Numbered from the stretch's first letter, positions 8,902 through 18,247 are shown. The stretch is 64,000 nt of DNA from Beijerinckia sp. 28-YEA-48 (GCF_900104955.1 NZ_FNSI01000001.1:1584001-1648000), one strand, 5' to 3'. Notes: generated from the sequence alone by a model not told the origin. Made by a program: numbers and translations.

Positions 8902-9686
8902 GCGGCGGCCCTCTCGGCGGCGGCGAAATCGGAAATGAGACGCACGAACTCGGCTGGCTTCTCGATCGGCGGCACGTGTCCGCAAGCGGCGATGATTTCC
9001 ACCTGCGCGCCGGGAATGATTTTGCCCCATTCCTGCGCATAGGCTTGCGGCAACAGACGGTCCTCGGCGCCCCAGACGATCAAGGTCGGCACGTCGATGC
9101 GATGCAGCCATTTGCGCAAATGCGGATCATAGCCACGTGGCTGCCAGGTGGTTTGGGCGATGACAACCTGATTGTTCAGGCGCATGTCCTCGCTCTCCGG
9201 CGTGAGCCGCCGCGCTGTCTCGGCCTCGGCCAGTTTCGGATCATGGAAGAGATCGGCGATCGCCTGCTCTTCCGTGCACAGGAAGGTGTCGAGGGTCGGC
9301 ACGCCATCGAGCCAGAGGCCTTGGGCGTCGACCAAAGTGAGCGAGGCAATACAGCGGGTGTCGCGCGTGGCGAGTTCCGCCGCGATCCAGCCACCCATGC
9401 CGTGGCCGACAAGATGGACATCCTTCAGGTCCAGCCGATCGAGGAGATCGAGATAGAAATTGGAATAGTCGGCGATGCGATCGAGCCATTTCGGCTTCGG
9501 CTGGCCGCCGAAACCAGGATGTTCCGGCACGATCACGTCGAAGCGGCGCGCCAGTTCGTCGAGATAGGGCTGCCAGTCGTCGGATGCATCCGTGCCCCGT
9601 AGAAACACCAGTGGCGTTCCCTGCCCGGCGCGCAAAACCTTGATGCGGCAGTCGTCGAGATCGATGTGGCTCTCTACCGGCGACAC
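8898..9686 (-). CDS. Alpha/beta-hydrolase fold protein lacking the nucleophile serine
   Basis: A 262-residue alpha/beta-hydrolase fold protein of the MhpC/dienelactone-like type. The GTG start is supported by a GGGAGGAAAC site directly upstream. The nucleophile elbow, normally G-H-S-M-G-G, reads G-H-G-M-G-G at residues 94-99: glycine 96 replaces serine, with codon GGC instead of AGC. The general fold is intact, including VIVPEHPGFG, a late VWGAEDRLLP with the acid position and ACGHVPPIEKP with the histidine. It may therefore bind or isomerise rather than hydrolyse, possibly serving the LLM oxidoreductase with which it overlaps by 4 nt. A sequencing error at one base is the alternative. Confidence 0.88.
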   Translation of the reverse strand: MSPVESHIDLDDCRIKVLRAGQGTPLVFLRGTDASDDWQPYLDELARRFDVIVPEHPGFGGQPKPKWLDRIADYSNFYLDLLDRLDLKDVHLVGHGMGGWIAAELATRDTRCIASLTLVDAQGLWLDGVPTLDTFLCTEEQAIADLFHDPKLAEAETARRLTPESEDMRLNNQVVIAQTTWQPRGYDPHLRKWLHRIDVPTLIVWGAEDRLLPQAYAQEWGKIIPGAQVEIIAACGHVPPIEKPAEFVRLISDFAAAERAAA

Positions 9687-9810
9687 GTTTCCTCCCCGTG
9701 TTCGTTATCGCGCTGGCGCGCGTGCGACCTTTATAGTCACGCTTGGGCTGATGGTTCAACTAGGGCGGCCAACGATCAATCGTCGCCGGCCTTCCGTTCA
9801 TCGCTCCCTG

Positions 9811-11211
9811 CTATTTGAAATAGCCCAGGATCAGCAAAACCATCGTGACAGTCACGGCGCCGCCGATGCGCGTGGCGATCTGCGCGAAGGGCATCAGCTG
9901 CATGCGATTGGCGGCTGTGAGGATCGCCACATCGCCGGTGCCGCCCTGCCCACTGTGGCAGGCATTCACGACGGCGGTTTCGATCGGATACATGTTCATG
10001 TAGCGCCCGATGACGAAGCCGCTCGCCACCATGGTCACCACAGTCGACACGATGGTGATGATATTAGCGAGGTGAAAGGCCGCCACCAACTTGTCCCACG
10101 GGGTCATCGCCACGCCGATGGCAAACAGCAGCGGATAGGTCATGTTGGTGCGCACGAACTCATAGACCACCATGCCGCCCTGTTCGAGTTGCGGCGACAC
10201 CGCGCGCGACAGTTTCGCCAGAACGGCGAAGAACAGCATCGCCACCGGCGCTGGCAAGCCGATTAGATGGTAACTCATCACGCCGAGCAGATAGAGCGTC
10301 AGCGCCGTCAGGCCGGCGGCGGCAATGGTTCCGACATCGACATGGCCGACATCGTGTTTCGGGCCCTCGTCCCCGTCATCGATCGGCGGGGCGGTATCCT
10401 CGCCTGTATGCGGCTGCAACCGGCCGTTGCCGGTGAGCGACGGATATTTCTTGCCGACGAAATTCAGCGCACCGGCCAGCAGGATCGCGGTCAAACTGCC
10501 CAGCATCACCGGCGGCAGCACCTGCGCGAAAACCTCGCCTTGCGATACGCCGGTCAGCGCCGCATAGCCGATCGAAAGTGGGATCGCCCCCTCGCCGACA
10601 CCGCCGGCCATGATCGGCGCCACCACGTAAAAGAAGGTGTGATGAGCGCCCAGGCCAAGGGCCGTTCCGACGACCGTTCCGACGATCGCCGCCAGGACGG
10701 AGCCGATCGCGAGCGGTACGAAGACTTTCAGGAAGCCGCGGATCAGCACATCGCGATCCATGGAAAAGATACTGCCGACGATGATCGAGGCGATGAAAAG
10801 ATAGAGAAAGTTGGTCGAGGCGGTGAAGTCGATAATCGACTTTTCCATCTTCGCTGGAATGAGATGATAAAAAACCAGCGCCGAGGGAATGAAGGTGGCG
10901 AAAATGGCGCCCGCGCCGATGCTGCGCAGAACCGGCAGACGCTTGCCGATTTCGGCACAGGTGAAGCCTCCGACCACCAGGACGACGATCATCGTCGGTC
11001 CGTCGGACTTCATCTCGCCGGTATAGGACAGGGCGGCGATCAACAGGATCAGAAGCACGTAGATCGGAACCGGGATGATCCCAATCCGCAGATTGACCAC
11101 CCGCCACCAGCCTTCAGGCCAGAAACGCCGCGCGATGTCAGGAGCGCTAGCCGGCGCTTCCGCGACGCCGGATACGGGGGATGCCAGTCCGCCAACCTCA
11201 TGAGGTGACAT
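9811..11211 (-). CDS. 2-hydroxycarboxylate transporter (2HCT, CitS/MaeP-like)
   Basis: A 466-residue inner-membrane carrier of the 2-hydroxycarboxylate transporter family (citrate, malate or lactate symport, usually with Na+). The ATG at 11211 has an AGGAGG site 7 nt upstream. Many hydrophobic helices are visible, and the two GGxG-type reentrant loops are present as GGVGEGAIPL in the first half and SGQGGTGDVAIL in the second, followed by the family C-terminus NRMQLMPFAQIATRIGGA. It follows the class II aldolase by about 120 nt on the same strand, so it probably imports a hydroxyacid used by this locus. The exact substrate and cation cannot be read off. Confidence 0.92.
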   Translation of the reverse strand: MSPHEVGGLASPVSGVAEAPASAPDIARRFWPEGWWRVVNLRIGIIPVPIYVLLILLIAALSYTGEMKSDGPTMIVVLVVGGFTCAEIGKRLPVLRSIGAGAIFATFIPSALVFYHLIPAKMEKSIIDFTASTNFLYLFIASIIVGSIFSMDRDVLIRGFLKVFVPLAIGSVLAAIVGTVVGTALGLGAHHTFFYVVAPIMAGGVGEGAIPLSIGYAALTGVSQGEVFAQVLPPVMLGSLTAILLAGALNFVGKKYPSLTGNGRLQPHTGEDTAPPIDDGDEGPKHDVGHVDVGTIAAAGLTALTLYLLGVMSYHLIGLPAPVAMLFFAVLAKLSRAVSPQLEQGGMVVYEFVRTNMTYPLLFAIGVAMTPWDKLVAAFHLANIITIVSTVVTMVASGFVIGRYMNMYPIETAVVNACHSGQGGTGDVAILTAANRMQLMPFAQIATRIGGAVTVTMVLLILGYFK

Positions 11212-11333
11212 GCCCGCCTCCTCCTATTTCTGCCCTACACGTCTCCCATTGGCGCCGGAACCCGCGCCCCTGTCAACAAGCGGACGGCGATGCCGCCGTC
11301 CGCCGTTTTCCAGAGGCAAGGTTCCTAAGATAA

Positions 11334-12062
11334 TCAGCCGACGATTTGACCGACATAGGGTCGCCCGGCGCGCTTGCACCAGTTCTCCCACGCCCGTTCC
11401 CAGGTATAGGACGACATTCCAGCCAGGATGCGCTCGACCTCGCCTTCGGTCAGATATTTGATCTGGCCCAAGGGCATCGACTCGCGGATCAGCTTGGCGT
11501 TGAGTTCGAGCTGGATCGCGGTGAACACCGACAGTCGGATGTTGCGGGTCGCGACCACGCAGCCATGGCCGCGCATCAGCGCCGTGATGCCGTCGCCGAG
11601 CGTGCGCACGAGGTCGCGGCCCATGACCATATCGGCGACGAGCAGATTGGTGTCGCCGAACTTATCGCTGGAATCCCAGATCGGCACGTCTTTGCCGATG
11701 GCCGAGCAGATGTGCATGATCGGCTTCATCCGCCAGCCGGTGACACCATAGGGAATGATGCTGGCCGCGTGGCTATGAATGATCGCATGCACATCGGGGC
11801 GCGCTTCGTAGATGGCGCCATGGATGAACCGTTCGAGATAGGGCTTGCGATCGCCTGGGCTCACCGCCGTGCCATCGAGATCGAAGGTCATGATGTCCGC
11901 TTCCTCGATGCAATCGGGAGCACGGGCGCGCGACAGCAGATATTGCTGCGGATTGTCCGGGTTGCGGGCGCTGATATGGCCGAAGGAATCGAGAATATTC
12001 TCGCGGGCAAGAACGCGATTGGCCGTGACGAGATCTTCGATCACGGCGGTAAGGCCGGTCAT
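11334..12062 (-). CDS. Class II aldolase/adducin-family protein
   Basis: A 242-residue cytoplasmic protein of the class II aldolase/adducin family (fuculose-phosphate aldolase type), zinc enzymes that cleave or decarboxylate phosphorylated or hydroxylated acids. The N-terminal NILDSFGHISARNP is the family substrate loop; the zinc ligands are seen in AIIHSHAASIIPYG (H-x-H) and a later MRGHGCVV histidine. An SD sequence (GGGAGG) precedes the ATG. It begins 20 nt after the MarR gene and precedes the 2HCT carrier, suggesting that the imported hydroxyacid is a substrate. The specific reaction is unknown. Confidence 0.92.
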   Translation of the reverse strand: MTGLTAVIEDLVTANRVLARENILDSFGHISARNPDNPQQYLLSRARAPDCIEEADIMTFDLDGTAVSPGDRKPYLERFIHGAIYEARPDVHAIIHSHAASIIPYGVTGWRMKPIMHICSAIGKDVPIWDSSDKFGDTNLLVADMVMGRDLVRTLGDGITALMRGHGCVVATRNIRLSVFTAIQLELNAKLIRESMPLGQIKYLTEGEVERILAGMSSYTWERAWENWCKRAGRPYVGQIVG

Positions 12063-12082
12063 CCTGTCCTCCCAAGATTTCG

Positions 12083-12616
12083 TTAGGTGTTGTCCCGACC
12101 GGTTTCGTCGACCAGGTCGTCGTCGTCAACCGCGAAATTGGCGCGGATCCGCCGCAGCATGTCACTTAGCTGTTGTCGTTCAGCATTCGTGAAGCCGGCC
12201 AATGCCTGGTCCGAATTATCTTCAATCAACGGCAGGACAACGGAGCGCAGCCGTTGTCCTTCCTCGGTGAGCTCGATGTTGCGTTTGCGACTGTCGGTGG
12301 GACATGGGGTACGCACGATCAGGCCCTGGTTTTCGAGCTGCGCGACGACACCAACAATGGTCGGGCCGGTCAGGCAGCTACGCCGGGCGATTTCCGATTG
12401 CGTCAGACTGTCCGCGTCCCAGAGAACACGCAATACGGAGAATAAGCCATTGCGCAGCCCATGGAGCGCCAATGTGCGATCGAACTCACGCGCCACGGCG
12501 CGACGCGCGTCCCATAAGAGAAAACCAACCGTCTCGTCGCGGGGCGTGAAAGGGCCGGCCATCGAACGCGTCGTCAATTTCTCGCTGCCATCGGCCCGCA
12601 GATTACGTTCGGACAT
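12083..12616 (-). CDS. MarR-family transcriptional regulator
   Basis: A 177-residue winged-helix regulator of the MarR family. The HTH region reads LTQSEIARRSCLTGPTIVGVV followed by the wing segment LIVRTPCPTDSRKRNIELTEEG, in which the D-x-R-x(K)R residues are the usual DNA-contacting wing. The ATG at 12616 is chosen; a TTG four codons upstream (12628) is also open. It is the first gene of the minus-strand set, 20 nt before the class II aldolase, and most likely controls that operon in response to a catabolic acid. Its N-terminus is about 30 residues longer than a minimal MarR. Confidence 0.9.
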   Translation of the reverse strand: MSERNLRADGSEKLTTRSMAGPFTPRDETVGFLLWDARRAVAREFDRTLALHGLRNGLFSVLRVLWDADSLTQSEIARRSCLTGPTIVGVVAQLENQGLIVRTPCPTDSRKRNIELTEEGQRLRSVVLPLIEDNSDQALAGFTNAERQQLSDMLRRIRANFAVDDDDLVDETGRDNT

Positions 12617-12932
12617 TCCCGTTCCCAAGTCTGATTTGAAACCGGCTCGTCGCAGGGGGCATGGCCATAAGCCTATGCCTACTCAGCCAGCGTGACCTCA
12701 GGAACAGCGCCCACACGCGGTCCACCCGGCCTTTGACTTCCTCCCGCGCCGATGTCGGCGTCATTGTTGTCAGGCAATGCTAGCAGCGAACCGTCTGTAA
12801 AGCCAATTGATGAATCAGCAACGCAATGTGGACGTGGCAAGGTTTGCGGCAGGGTTTTACATGCGAAGCGCTGTAATCACAGACACATGCGCGCCCCATC
12901 AGCGACAGGGCGCGCGCGTTTCTAAGAGAGGA
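12617..12932. other. Intergenic region, marR to valS
   Basis: About 300 bases between the MarR start and the valS stop (both on the minus strand). It holds the presumed marR promoter and, at 12889-12915, a hairpin described separately. No further feature is seen; frames reading across it on the plus strand are antisense to valS. Confidence 0.4.
12889..12915 (-). terminator. Hairpin after valS
   Basis: An 8-bp GC-only stem (GCGCGCCC with GGGCGCGC) with an 11-nt loop lies 17 nt past the valS stop on the minus strand. The following bases are only mildly T-rich (ATGTGTCTGTG), so this is a plausible but weak intrinsic terminator. Confidence 0.4.
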
Positions 12933-15719
12933 TTACTGCAGGCGTTCCAGCGCCGCCTTCAATTTAGCGATGCGCGAGAGCGCCTCTTCGCGCCGCTCGC
13001 GATTTTCCTCAACCACTTCTTCGGGCGCACGGCGCACGAAATCGGCGTTATTGAGTTTGCCATCGACCCGGCGGACTTCGCCTTCTTCCTTGGCGATCTC
13101 CTTCGTGAGACGAACTTTCTCAGCAGCAAGATCGACAACGCCGGCGAGCGGCAAGGCTGCGACGACGCCACGCACGATCATCTGCGCCGATTCCGGCGGC
13201 GGTGCATCGGCGAAGGAAATATCCGAGAGACGCGCCAGACGCTTGATCATCGCGTCCCACGCCCCTGCCCGTCGCCGCACTTCCGCATCGGCGCCTGTGA
13301 GGACAAGCGGCATTTGCGCGCCAGCCGGCACGTTCATCTCGGCGCGCACCGAGCGCACTTCCGACACGAGGTCGACAACGAAACCGATCTCGGCTTCCGC
13401 CGCATCATCGCCGGCGGTGACGTTGGTGGGCCAGGCCGCCAGGGCCAACACGCTCTCGCGCTTGGGACCTTCCGCCCCTTTGATCGCCCACAACTCTTCG
13501 GTGATGAAGGGCATGAACGGATGCAGCAGTTTGGCGATTTCGTCGATCACATAGGCGGTGGTGGCGCGCGTCTCCGTCTTGGCCGCGCTGTCGTCGTCAG
13601 CCTGCAACACCGGCTTGCCCAGTTCGAGATACCAGTCGCAGAAAATGTTCCAGACGAAGCGATAGACCGCCGCCGCCGCTTCGTTGAAGCGATAGGATTC
13701 GATCGCCGTGGTGACTTCACCGGTGGCCCGCGCCAATTCGCCGATGATCCACTTGTTCAACGTCTCCTGCACGGTCGCCGGATCAAAACCAGCGACACGG
13801 GCACAGCCGTTCATCTCGGCGAAACGCGAGGCGTTCCAGAGCTTGGTCGCGAAATTGCGATAGCCCTCGACACGTTGCGTCGCCAGCTTGATGTCGCGCC
13901 CCTGCGCCGCCATGGCGGCCAGGGTGAAACGCAGCGCATCGGCGCCATAGGTGTCGATGAGGTTCAGCGGATCGATAACGTTGCCCTTCGACTTCGACAT
14001 CTTGGCGCCCTTCTCGTCGCGGACGAGAGCGTGCATGTAGACATCGCGGAAGGGAATTTCGCCCATGAAATGCAGGCCCATCATCATCATCCGGGCAACC
14101 CAGAAGAAGATGATGTCGAAGCCGGTGACGAGCACGCTTGTCGGATAGAAGCGCTTGGCGAAGGTCTCGTCTTCGCCGGGCCAGCCGAGCGTCGAGAACG
14201 GCCACAGAGCCGAAGAGAACCAGGTATCGAGCACATCCTCGTCGCGGGTCAGCAATGTCTTCCACTGGTCCGGATCCTGTGCGATCCGGCCGGCCTCGAC
14301 ATCGTCATAGACCTCGCGCGTCACCGCATCGGCGAGCGCCTGCGTGACAGCCTCTTCCTCGGTCTCGGCAACATAGACACCGCCCCAAGCCGAATACCAG
14401 GCCGGGATCTGATGGCCCCACCAGAGCTGGCGCGAAATGCACCAGGGTTGAATGTTCTCAAGCCATTCGAAGAAGGTCTTCTCCCAATTCTTCGGCACGA
14501 ATTGGGTGCGCCCGTCGCGCACGGCAGCGATCGCCGGCTGCGCCAGGGTCTTGGCATCAACATACCATTGATCGGTCAGCCACGGCTCGATCACCACGTT
14601 GGAGCGATCGCCGTGCGGCACGGTATGCGCGTTCGGCTCGATCGCCGGACACAGGTTGCGCTCCTGCATCATCGCAACGATGAGCTTGCGCGCCTCGAAG
14701 CGATCCTTGCCGTCCAGCGCCAGGACCGCATCGAGATCGGCGCTCTCGGGCACGCCTTCGAGGAAGTCGGCATTGTCGCGCAGGGTGAGCTTGGCTTCCT
14801 GATCGAAAATGTTGATGAGCGGCAGATCGTGCCGCCTGCCGACCTCGAAATCGTTGAAGTCATGGGCCGGCGTGATCTTCACCGCGCCAGTGCCCTTCTC
14901 CGGATCAGCATAGGTATCGGCAACGACAGGGATGGTGCGGCCGACCAGCGGCAGCACCACACGACGGCCGATGAAATGACCGAGCTTCACATTGTCTGGA
15001 TGCACCGCGACCGCGGTGTCCCCCAGCATGGTCTCCGGCCGCGTCGTCGCCACGGTAATGAAGGTCAGTGGATTTTCCGGATCGTAGATCGCGTCTTCGA
15101 CCGGATAGTTGAAGTGCCAGAGATTGCCCTTGGTCTCGACCTGCACCACTTCAATATCGGAAACGGCGGTCAGCAGCTTCGGGTCCCAATTGACCAGCCG
15201 CTTGTCCTTGTAGATCAGGCCCTGACGATGCAGTTCGACGAACACTTTGACGACGGCCTTCGACAGGCCCTCGTCCATGGTGAAGCGCTCGCGGCTCCAG
15301 TCGCAGGAGGCGCCCAAGCGCTTCAGCTGGTTGACGATGGTGCCGCCGGATTCGGCTTTCCATTCCCAGACACGGGCGAGGAAGGCTTCGCGGCCCATGT
15401 CGCGTCGACCCGGCTGCTGGCGTTCGGCGAGTTGCCGCTCGACCACCATCTGCGTGGCGATGCCAGCATGGTCGGTGCCCGGCTGCCACAACACATCCTT
15501 GCCGCGCATGCGCTCGAAGCGGGCCAGAATGTCCTGCAGCGTATTGTTGAGGGCATGCCCCATATGTAGGGAGCCCGTGACATTGGGCGGCGGAATGACG
15601 ATTGAGAACGGCGGCGCATCGGCCCGTTCCGGCCGGCCGGCCCGGAAGGCCTGTGCATCGTCCCAGGTCCGCGCGACGCGGTCTTCCACCGCGCCGGGGT
15701 CGAATGTCTTGTCCATCAT
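12933..15719 (-). CDS. valS: Valyl-tRNA synthetase
   Basis: A 928-residue class Ia aminoacyl-tRNA synthetase that charges tRNA-Val. The HIGH-type motif is PPPNVTGSLHMGH (HMGH at residues 52-55), the KMSKS loop is AKMSKSKGN in the second half, and the editing domain includes the TTRPETMLGDTAVAVHP block. The C-terminal tail is rich in K and E and carries the usual coiled-coil arm of ValRS. Two consecutive ATG codons (15719 and 15716) could start it. It follows a DUF2497/PopZ-like gene, an arrangement often seen in Hyphomicrobiales. A long open frame on the opposite strand is an antisense shadow. Confidence 0.98.
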   Translation of the reverse strand: MMDKTFDPGAVEDRVARTWDDAQAFRAGRPERADAPPFSIVIPPPNVTGSLHMGHALNNTLQDILARFERMRGKDVLWQPGTDHAGIATQMVVERQLAERQQPGRRDMGREAFLARVWEWKAESGGTIVNQLKRLGASCDWSRERFTMDEGLSKAVVKVFVELHRQGLIYKDKRLVNWDPKLLTAVSDIEVVQVETKGNLWHFNYPVEDAIYDPENPLTFITVATTRPETMLGDTAVAVHPDNVKLGHFIGRRVVLPLVGRTIPVVADTYADPEKGTGAVKITPAHDFNDFEVGRRHDLPLINIFDQEAKLTLRDNADFLEGVPESADLDAVLALDGKDRFEARKLIVAMMQERNLCPAIEPNAHTVPHGDRSNVVIEPWLTDQWYVDAKTLAQPAIAAVRDGRTQFVPKNWEKTFFEWLENIQPWCISRQLWWGHQIPAWYSAWGGVYVAETEEEAVTQALADAVTREVYDDVEAGRIAQDPDQWKTLLTRDEDVLDTWFSSALWPFSTLGWPGEDETFAKRFYPTSVLVTGFDIIFFWVARMMMMGLHFMGEIPFRDVYMHALVRDEKGAKMSKSKGNVIDPLNLIDTYGADALRFTLAAMAAQGRDIKLATQRVEGYRNFATKLWNASRFAEMNGCARVAGFDPATVQETLNKWIIGELARATGEVTTAIESYRFNEAAAAVYRFVWNIFCDWYLELGKPVLQADDDSAAKTETRATTAYVIDEIAKLLHPFMPFITEELWAIKGAEGPKRESVLALAAWPTNVTAGDDAAEAEIGFVVDLVSEVRSVRAEMNVPAGAQMPLVLTGADAEVRRRAGAWDAMIKRLARLSDISFADAPPPESAQMIVRGVVAALPLAGVVDLAAEKVRLTKEIAKEEGEVRRVDGKLNNADFVRRAPEEVVEENRERREEALSRIAKLKAALERLQ

Positions 15720-15870
15720 GAAATGCGCTGCTCCGGCTTTCGCCTAGACTATGTCAGGAAAGCCGTCAGAAACAGGGCGATGCCGGCAAAGTCAACCATC
15801 GCGTTTTGCGGCTTGACCGGGTCAAACACCTCAAAGACGCGTCAAAATGGATATCCCGGCTAAATTTGCC

Positions 15871-16590
15871 TTAGCGGCCGCCGCGCGCCGCCCGCTCGAT
15901 CTCGGCCCGAACCAAGCGTTCGACCAGAGGCGGCAGATTGTCGTCGAGCCATTGCTTCAGCATCGGCCGCAGCAGGTCACGCGCCATATTCTCCATCACG
16001 CCTGGATCGCGCAGCAGGACCGATTGCGCCAACGACTGGAAGGCGGTGGCGACACTGGCGTTGGTTTCTGCTGACAACAGCGGCTGAACCGTCGGCTCAG
16101 AGCGGATTTTGCGCGGTTCCGTTCTTTGCTCTGTTCTTGGCTCCGTCCTTGGCTCGGAGCGACCCTCATTCACCGTGCGGATGAAGTCCTCGTCGCTGAC
16201 CCGGCGGATGCGCGGCGGCGGCACCACGGCCGGCTGTTCGACGATCGACGCGCGCAACGGCAGCGCCGCCTCCTCAAGCCAGGACATGTCGTCATCGGCA
16301 ATTTCGGGTTCGGCGACGACGGGCTCTGCTGCCACCTTGGCTGCGGCGGTGGGCTTGGCAGCGGCGGGCTTGGCGGCAGATACTTCAGGCGATCGAACTT
16401 CGGCGGCTGGCGCTTGTGCCGGCGGCGGCTCGACCAGCGTCGGACGGGCCGGACGCGGCGTCAGCGGCAGCACCTGATCATCGGCGATGATGCGCCGGAT
16501 CGAGGCGAGGATTTCCTCCATCGTCGGATCACTACCGGCCTTGGAAGAGGCCGCAGACTGGGCACTCTGGGGCGCTGGAATCGCATTCAT
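15871..16590 (-). CDS. DUF2497 protein, PopZ-like polar organizer
   Basis: A 239-residue protein of the DUF2497/PopZ family. The N-terminal M-E-E-I-L-A-S-I-R-R-I-I-A-D-D motif (about residues 24-38) and the C-terminal VMENMARDLLRPMLKQWLDDNLPPLVERLVRAEIER segment are the two hallmark blocks of PopZ, which forms a polar scaffold that anchors the chromosome origin through ParB. Between them is a low-complexity linker rich in Pro, Ala and Glu with a short run of RTEPRTEQ-type repeats. The ATG at 16590 has an AGGAAG site 9 nt upstream. The gene sits directly before valS. Polar-organizer function is inferred from family. Confidence 0.88.
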   Translation of the reverse strand: MNAIPAPQSAQSAASSKAGSDPTMEEILASIRRIIADDQVLPLTPRPARPTLVEPPPAQAPAAEVRSPEVSAAKPAAAKPTAAAKVAAEPVVAEPEIADDDMSWLEEAALPLRASIVEQPAVVPPPRIRRVSDEDFIRTVNEGRSEPRTEPRTEQRTEPRKIRSEPTVQPLLSAETNASVATAFQSLAQSVLLRDPGVMENMARDLLRPMLKQWLDDNLPPLVERLVRAEIERAARGGR

Positions 16591-16782
16591 GGCCGGCCGC
16601 TTCCTTGTCTCGAACCGTTTCATACTGCGGCGCAGCCTACACGCCCACGTGCCTGGACATCAGCCCGCATGGGGGCTCAAACGCCGCAGCCCACAGAATG
16701 ATTCGTTGCAAGGATAGATTGATCCGGTCTCAGGGCACCGGCAAGCCCTCTTCACTCAGGAAGCTCTCTTCACCGAGCAGGC

Positions 16783-16807
16783 GCATCTCCCGCGTCACGG
16801 GAGATGC
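16783..16807 (-). terminator. Hairpin after tolC-like gene
   Basis: A perfect 10-bp stem (GCATCTCCCG with CGGGAGATGC) around a 5-nt loop begins 9 nt past the stop of the TolC-family gene on the minus strand. No T-tract follows, so it may be a rho-independent terminator of the weak kind or a 3'-end protecting structure. Confidence 0.45.
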
Positions 16808-16816
16808 GGTATGTCT

Positions 16817-18247
16817 TCAGCGCCCGTCCGGCGTCCCGGTGCCGAACCACTTACCCTTCACCTGGTCGTAGTGAATGCTTGGGTTGTAGGTATTGACGCG
16901 CAGCCCCAGCGAACTGGCCGAGAGCTGGCCGACCGCCGACACCAGAACGTAGGAATTGACGACGCGATCGCGTTGCGCCGAGATCAGGTTGACGCGCGAC
17001 TGCAACAGAGCCTGCTGCTGGTTCAACACTTCGACCGTTGTGCGCTGGCCGACCTTGGCTTCCTCACGCACGCCGTTCAGCGCGATCTCAGCGGCGCGGA
17101 CGGCGGCCTGGGTCGACTGTATGACGCGCGCCGAAGCTTCCCACTGCCCCCAGGCGGAGACGACCTGGGCACGTACTTGATCACGCTGCAAATCGGCCTG
17201 CAGACGGGCCTGGCCGAGCAATTCCTTCGACTGGCGAATGGAAGAGTAGCTAAGGCCGCCATCATAGAGCGGCATGGAGAGCGAGCCGACGATGGACGCC
17301 TGCGTCGCATGCATGCCGACAATGCCCTGCTGCTCATAGAGACGGTTGACGCTGCCGGTGACACCCACCGTCGGCATCAGCGCCCCTTCGTTGATCTTCA
17401 CGGCGAGCGCCGCGACATCAACATTGTGCAGGGCCGCCTGGATCAGCGGATGCTCACCCTGGGCGCGGTTGATTGCATCATTGAGCGAACGGGGGACGGC
17501 GCGATCGAGCGGACGCGCCGGATCGAGGCTCTTGGCATCGACGCCGATGAACTGCCGATAAGCGGCCAAAGACGTCTGCAGCGTCGCCTGAGAGACGATG
17601 GCGTTGGCGCGGCCTTGCTCAAGAGCGGCTTCCGCCTGCGCGACGTCGGTGCGCGTCACTTCGCCGACCTTGAAGCGGTCCTGCGTCAGACGCAGTTGCT
17701 CGGCCAGCACCTCGACGTTGTTGTTGTTGAGATTGAGGGTCGCCGTGTCGCGCAACACGTTCATATAAGACGCGGCGGCATTGGAGAGCAGCTGCTGCTC
17801 ACTCTGGCGCAATTGTTCGCGCGACTGCAAAACCTGCGAGTCGGCCTGGCGCACACCGTTGATGGTGCGATTACCGTTCCAAATATTCTGGGTGACGCTC
17901 AGTCCGAACGAGCCGGGGGTCGTATGGGTCTGAATGGGGCGGCCCGTGGCGTTCGAACCTTGAAACGCGGCACCGGCCTGGGCCTGCCCCGTGATCGTCG
18001 GCCGATAGCCGGATGTCTGCCGCGGCACGTTCTCGTCAACGGCACGCGTGGCGGCGCGCTGCTGATTGAGATCAGGACTGTTGACGTAGGCGCGCGACAA
18101 CGCGCCGGAAATTGTTTCCGCACTCACCGGGATAAGCCCCCCGGATGCTGCGACCATCGACAGCGCCAACAACAGGCGCGTCGAGACGCCCCCCAAGACA
18201 GGACGCTTCGCCTTCACGTCATACGAACGTTCGACCGACGGAATCAA
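16817..18247 (-). CDS. tolC: TolC-family outer membrane channel protein
   Basis: An outer-membrane efflux or secretion channel of the TolC family, about 476 residues from the proposed start. The start is uncertain: a TTG at 18247 has an AAAGAGG box just upstream and gives an N-terminus ending in a signal peptide (RLLLALSMVAASGGLIPVSAE), while an ATG at 18394 would add 49 unlikely residues and nearly reach the pcm gene. The mature protein carries the duplicated TolC repeats, each with N-P-x-L/N-S-P-D and R-x-x-Y/L-x-Q helices, for example AYVNSPDLNQQRAATRAVDE and DVAQAEAALEQGRANAI. It would work with an inner membrane pump and adaptor encoded elsewhere. Confidence 0.9.
   Translation of the reverse strand: MIPSVERSYDVKAKRPVLGGVSTRLLLALSMVAASGGLIPVSAETISGALSRAYVNSPDLNQQRAATRAVDENVPRQTSGYRPTITGQAQAGAAFQGSNATGRPIQTHTTPGSFGLSVTQNIWNGNRTINGVRQADSQVLQSREQLRQSEQQLLSNAAASYMNVLRDTATLNLNNNNVEVLAEQLRLTQDRFKVGEVTRTDVAQAEAALEQGRANAIVSQATLQTSLAAYRQFIGVDAKSLDPARPLDRAVPRSLNDAINRAQGEHPLIQAALHNVDVAALAVKINEGALMPTVGVTGSVNRLYEQQGIVGMHATQASIVGSLSMPLYDGGLSYSSIRQSKELLGQARLQADLQRDQVRAQVVSAWGQWEASARVIQSTQAAVRAAEIALNGVREEAKVGQRTTVEVLNQQQALLQSRVNLISAQRDRVVNSYVLVSAVGQLSASSLGLRVNTYNPSIHYDQVKGKWFGTGTPDGR

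Noticed and set aside
12807..15569. A 920-residue open frame on the plus strand
   Set aside because: It lies antisense to valS, has arginine- and histidine-rich composition typical of a shadow frame in GC-rich DNA, and matches no family pattern.
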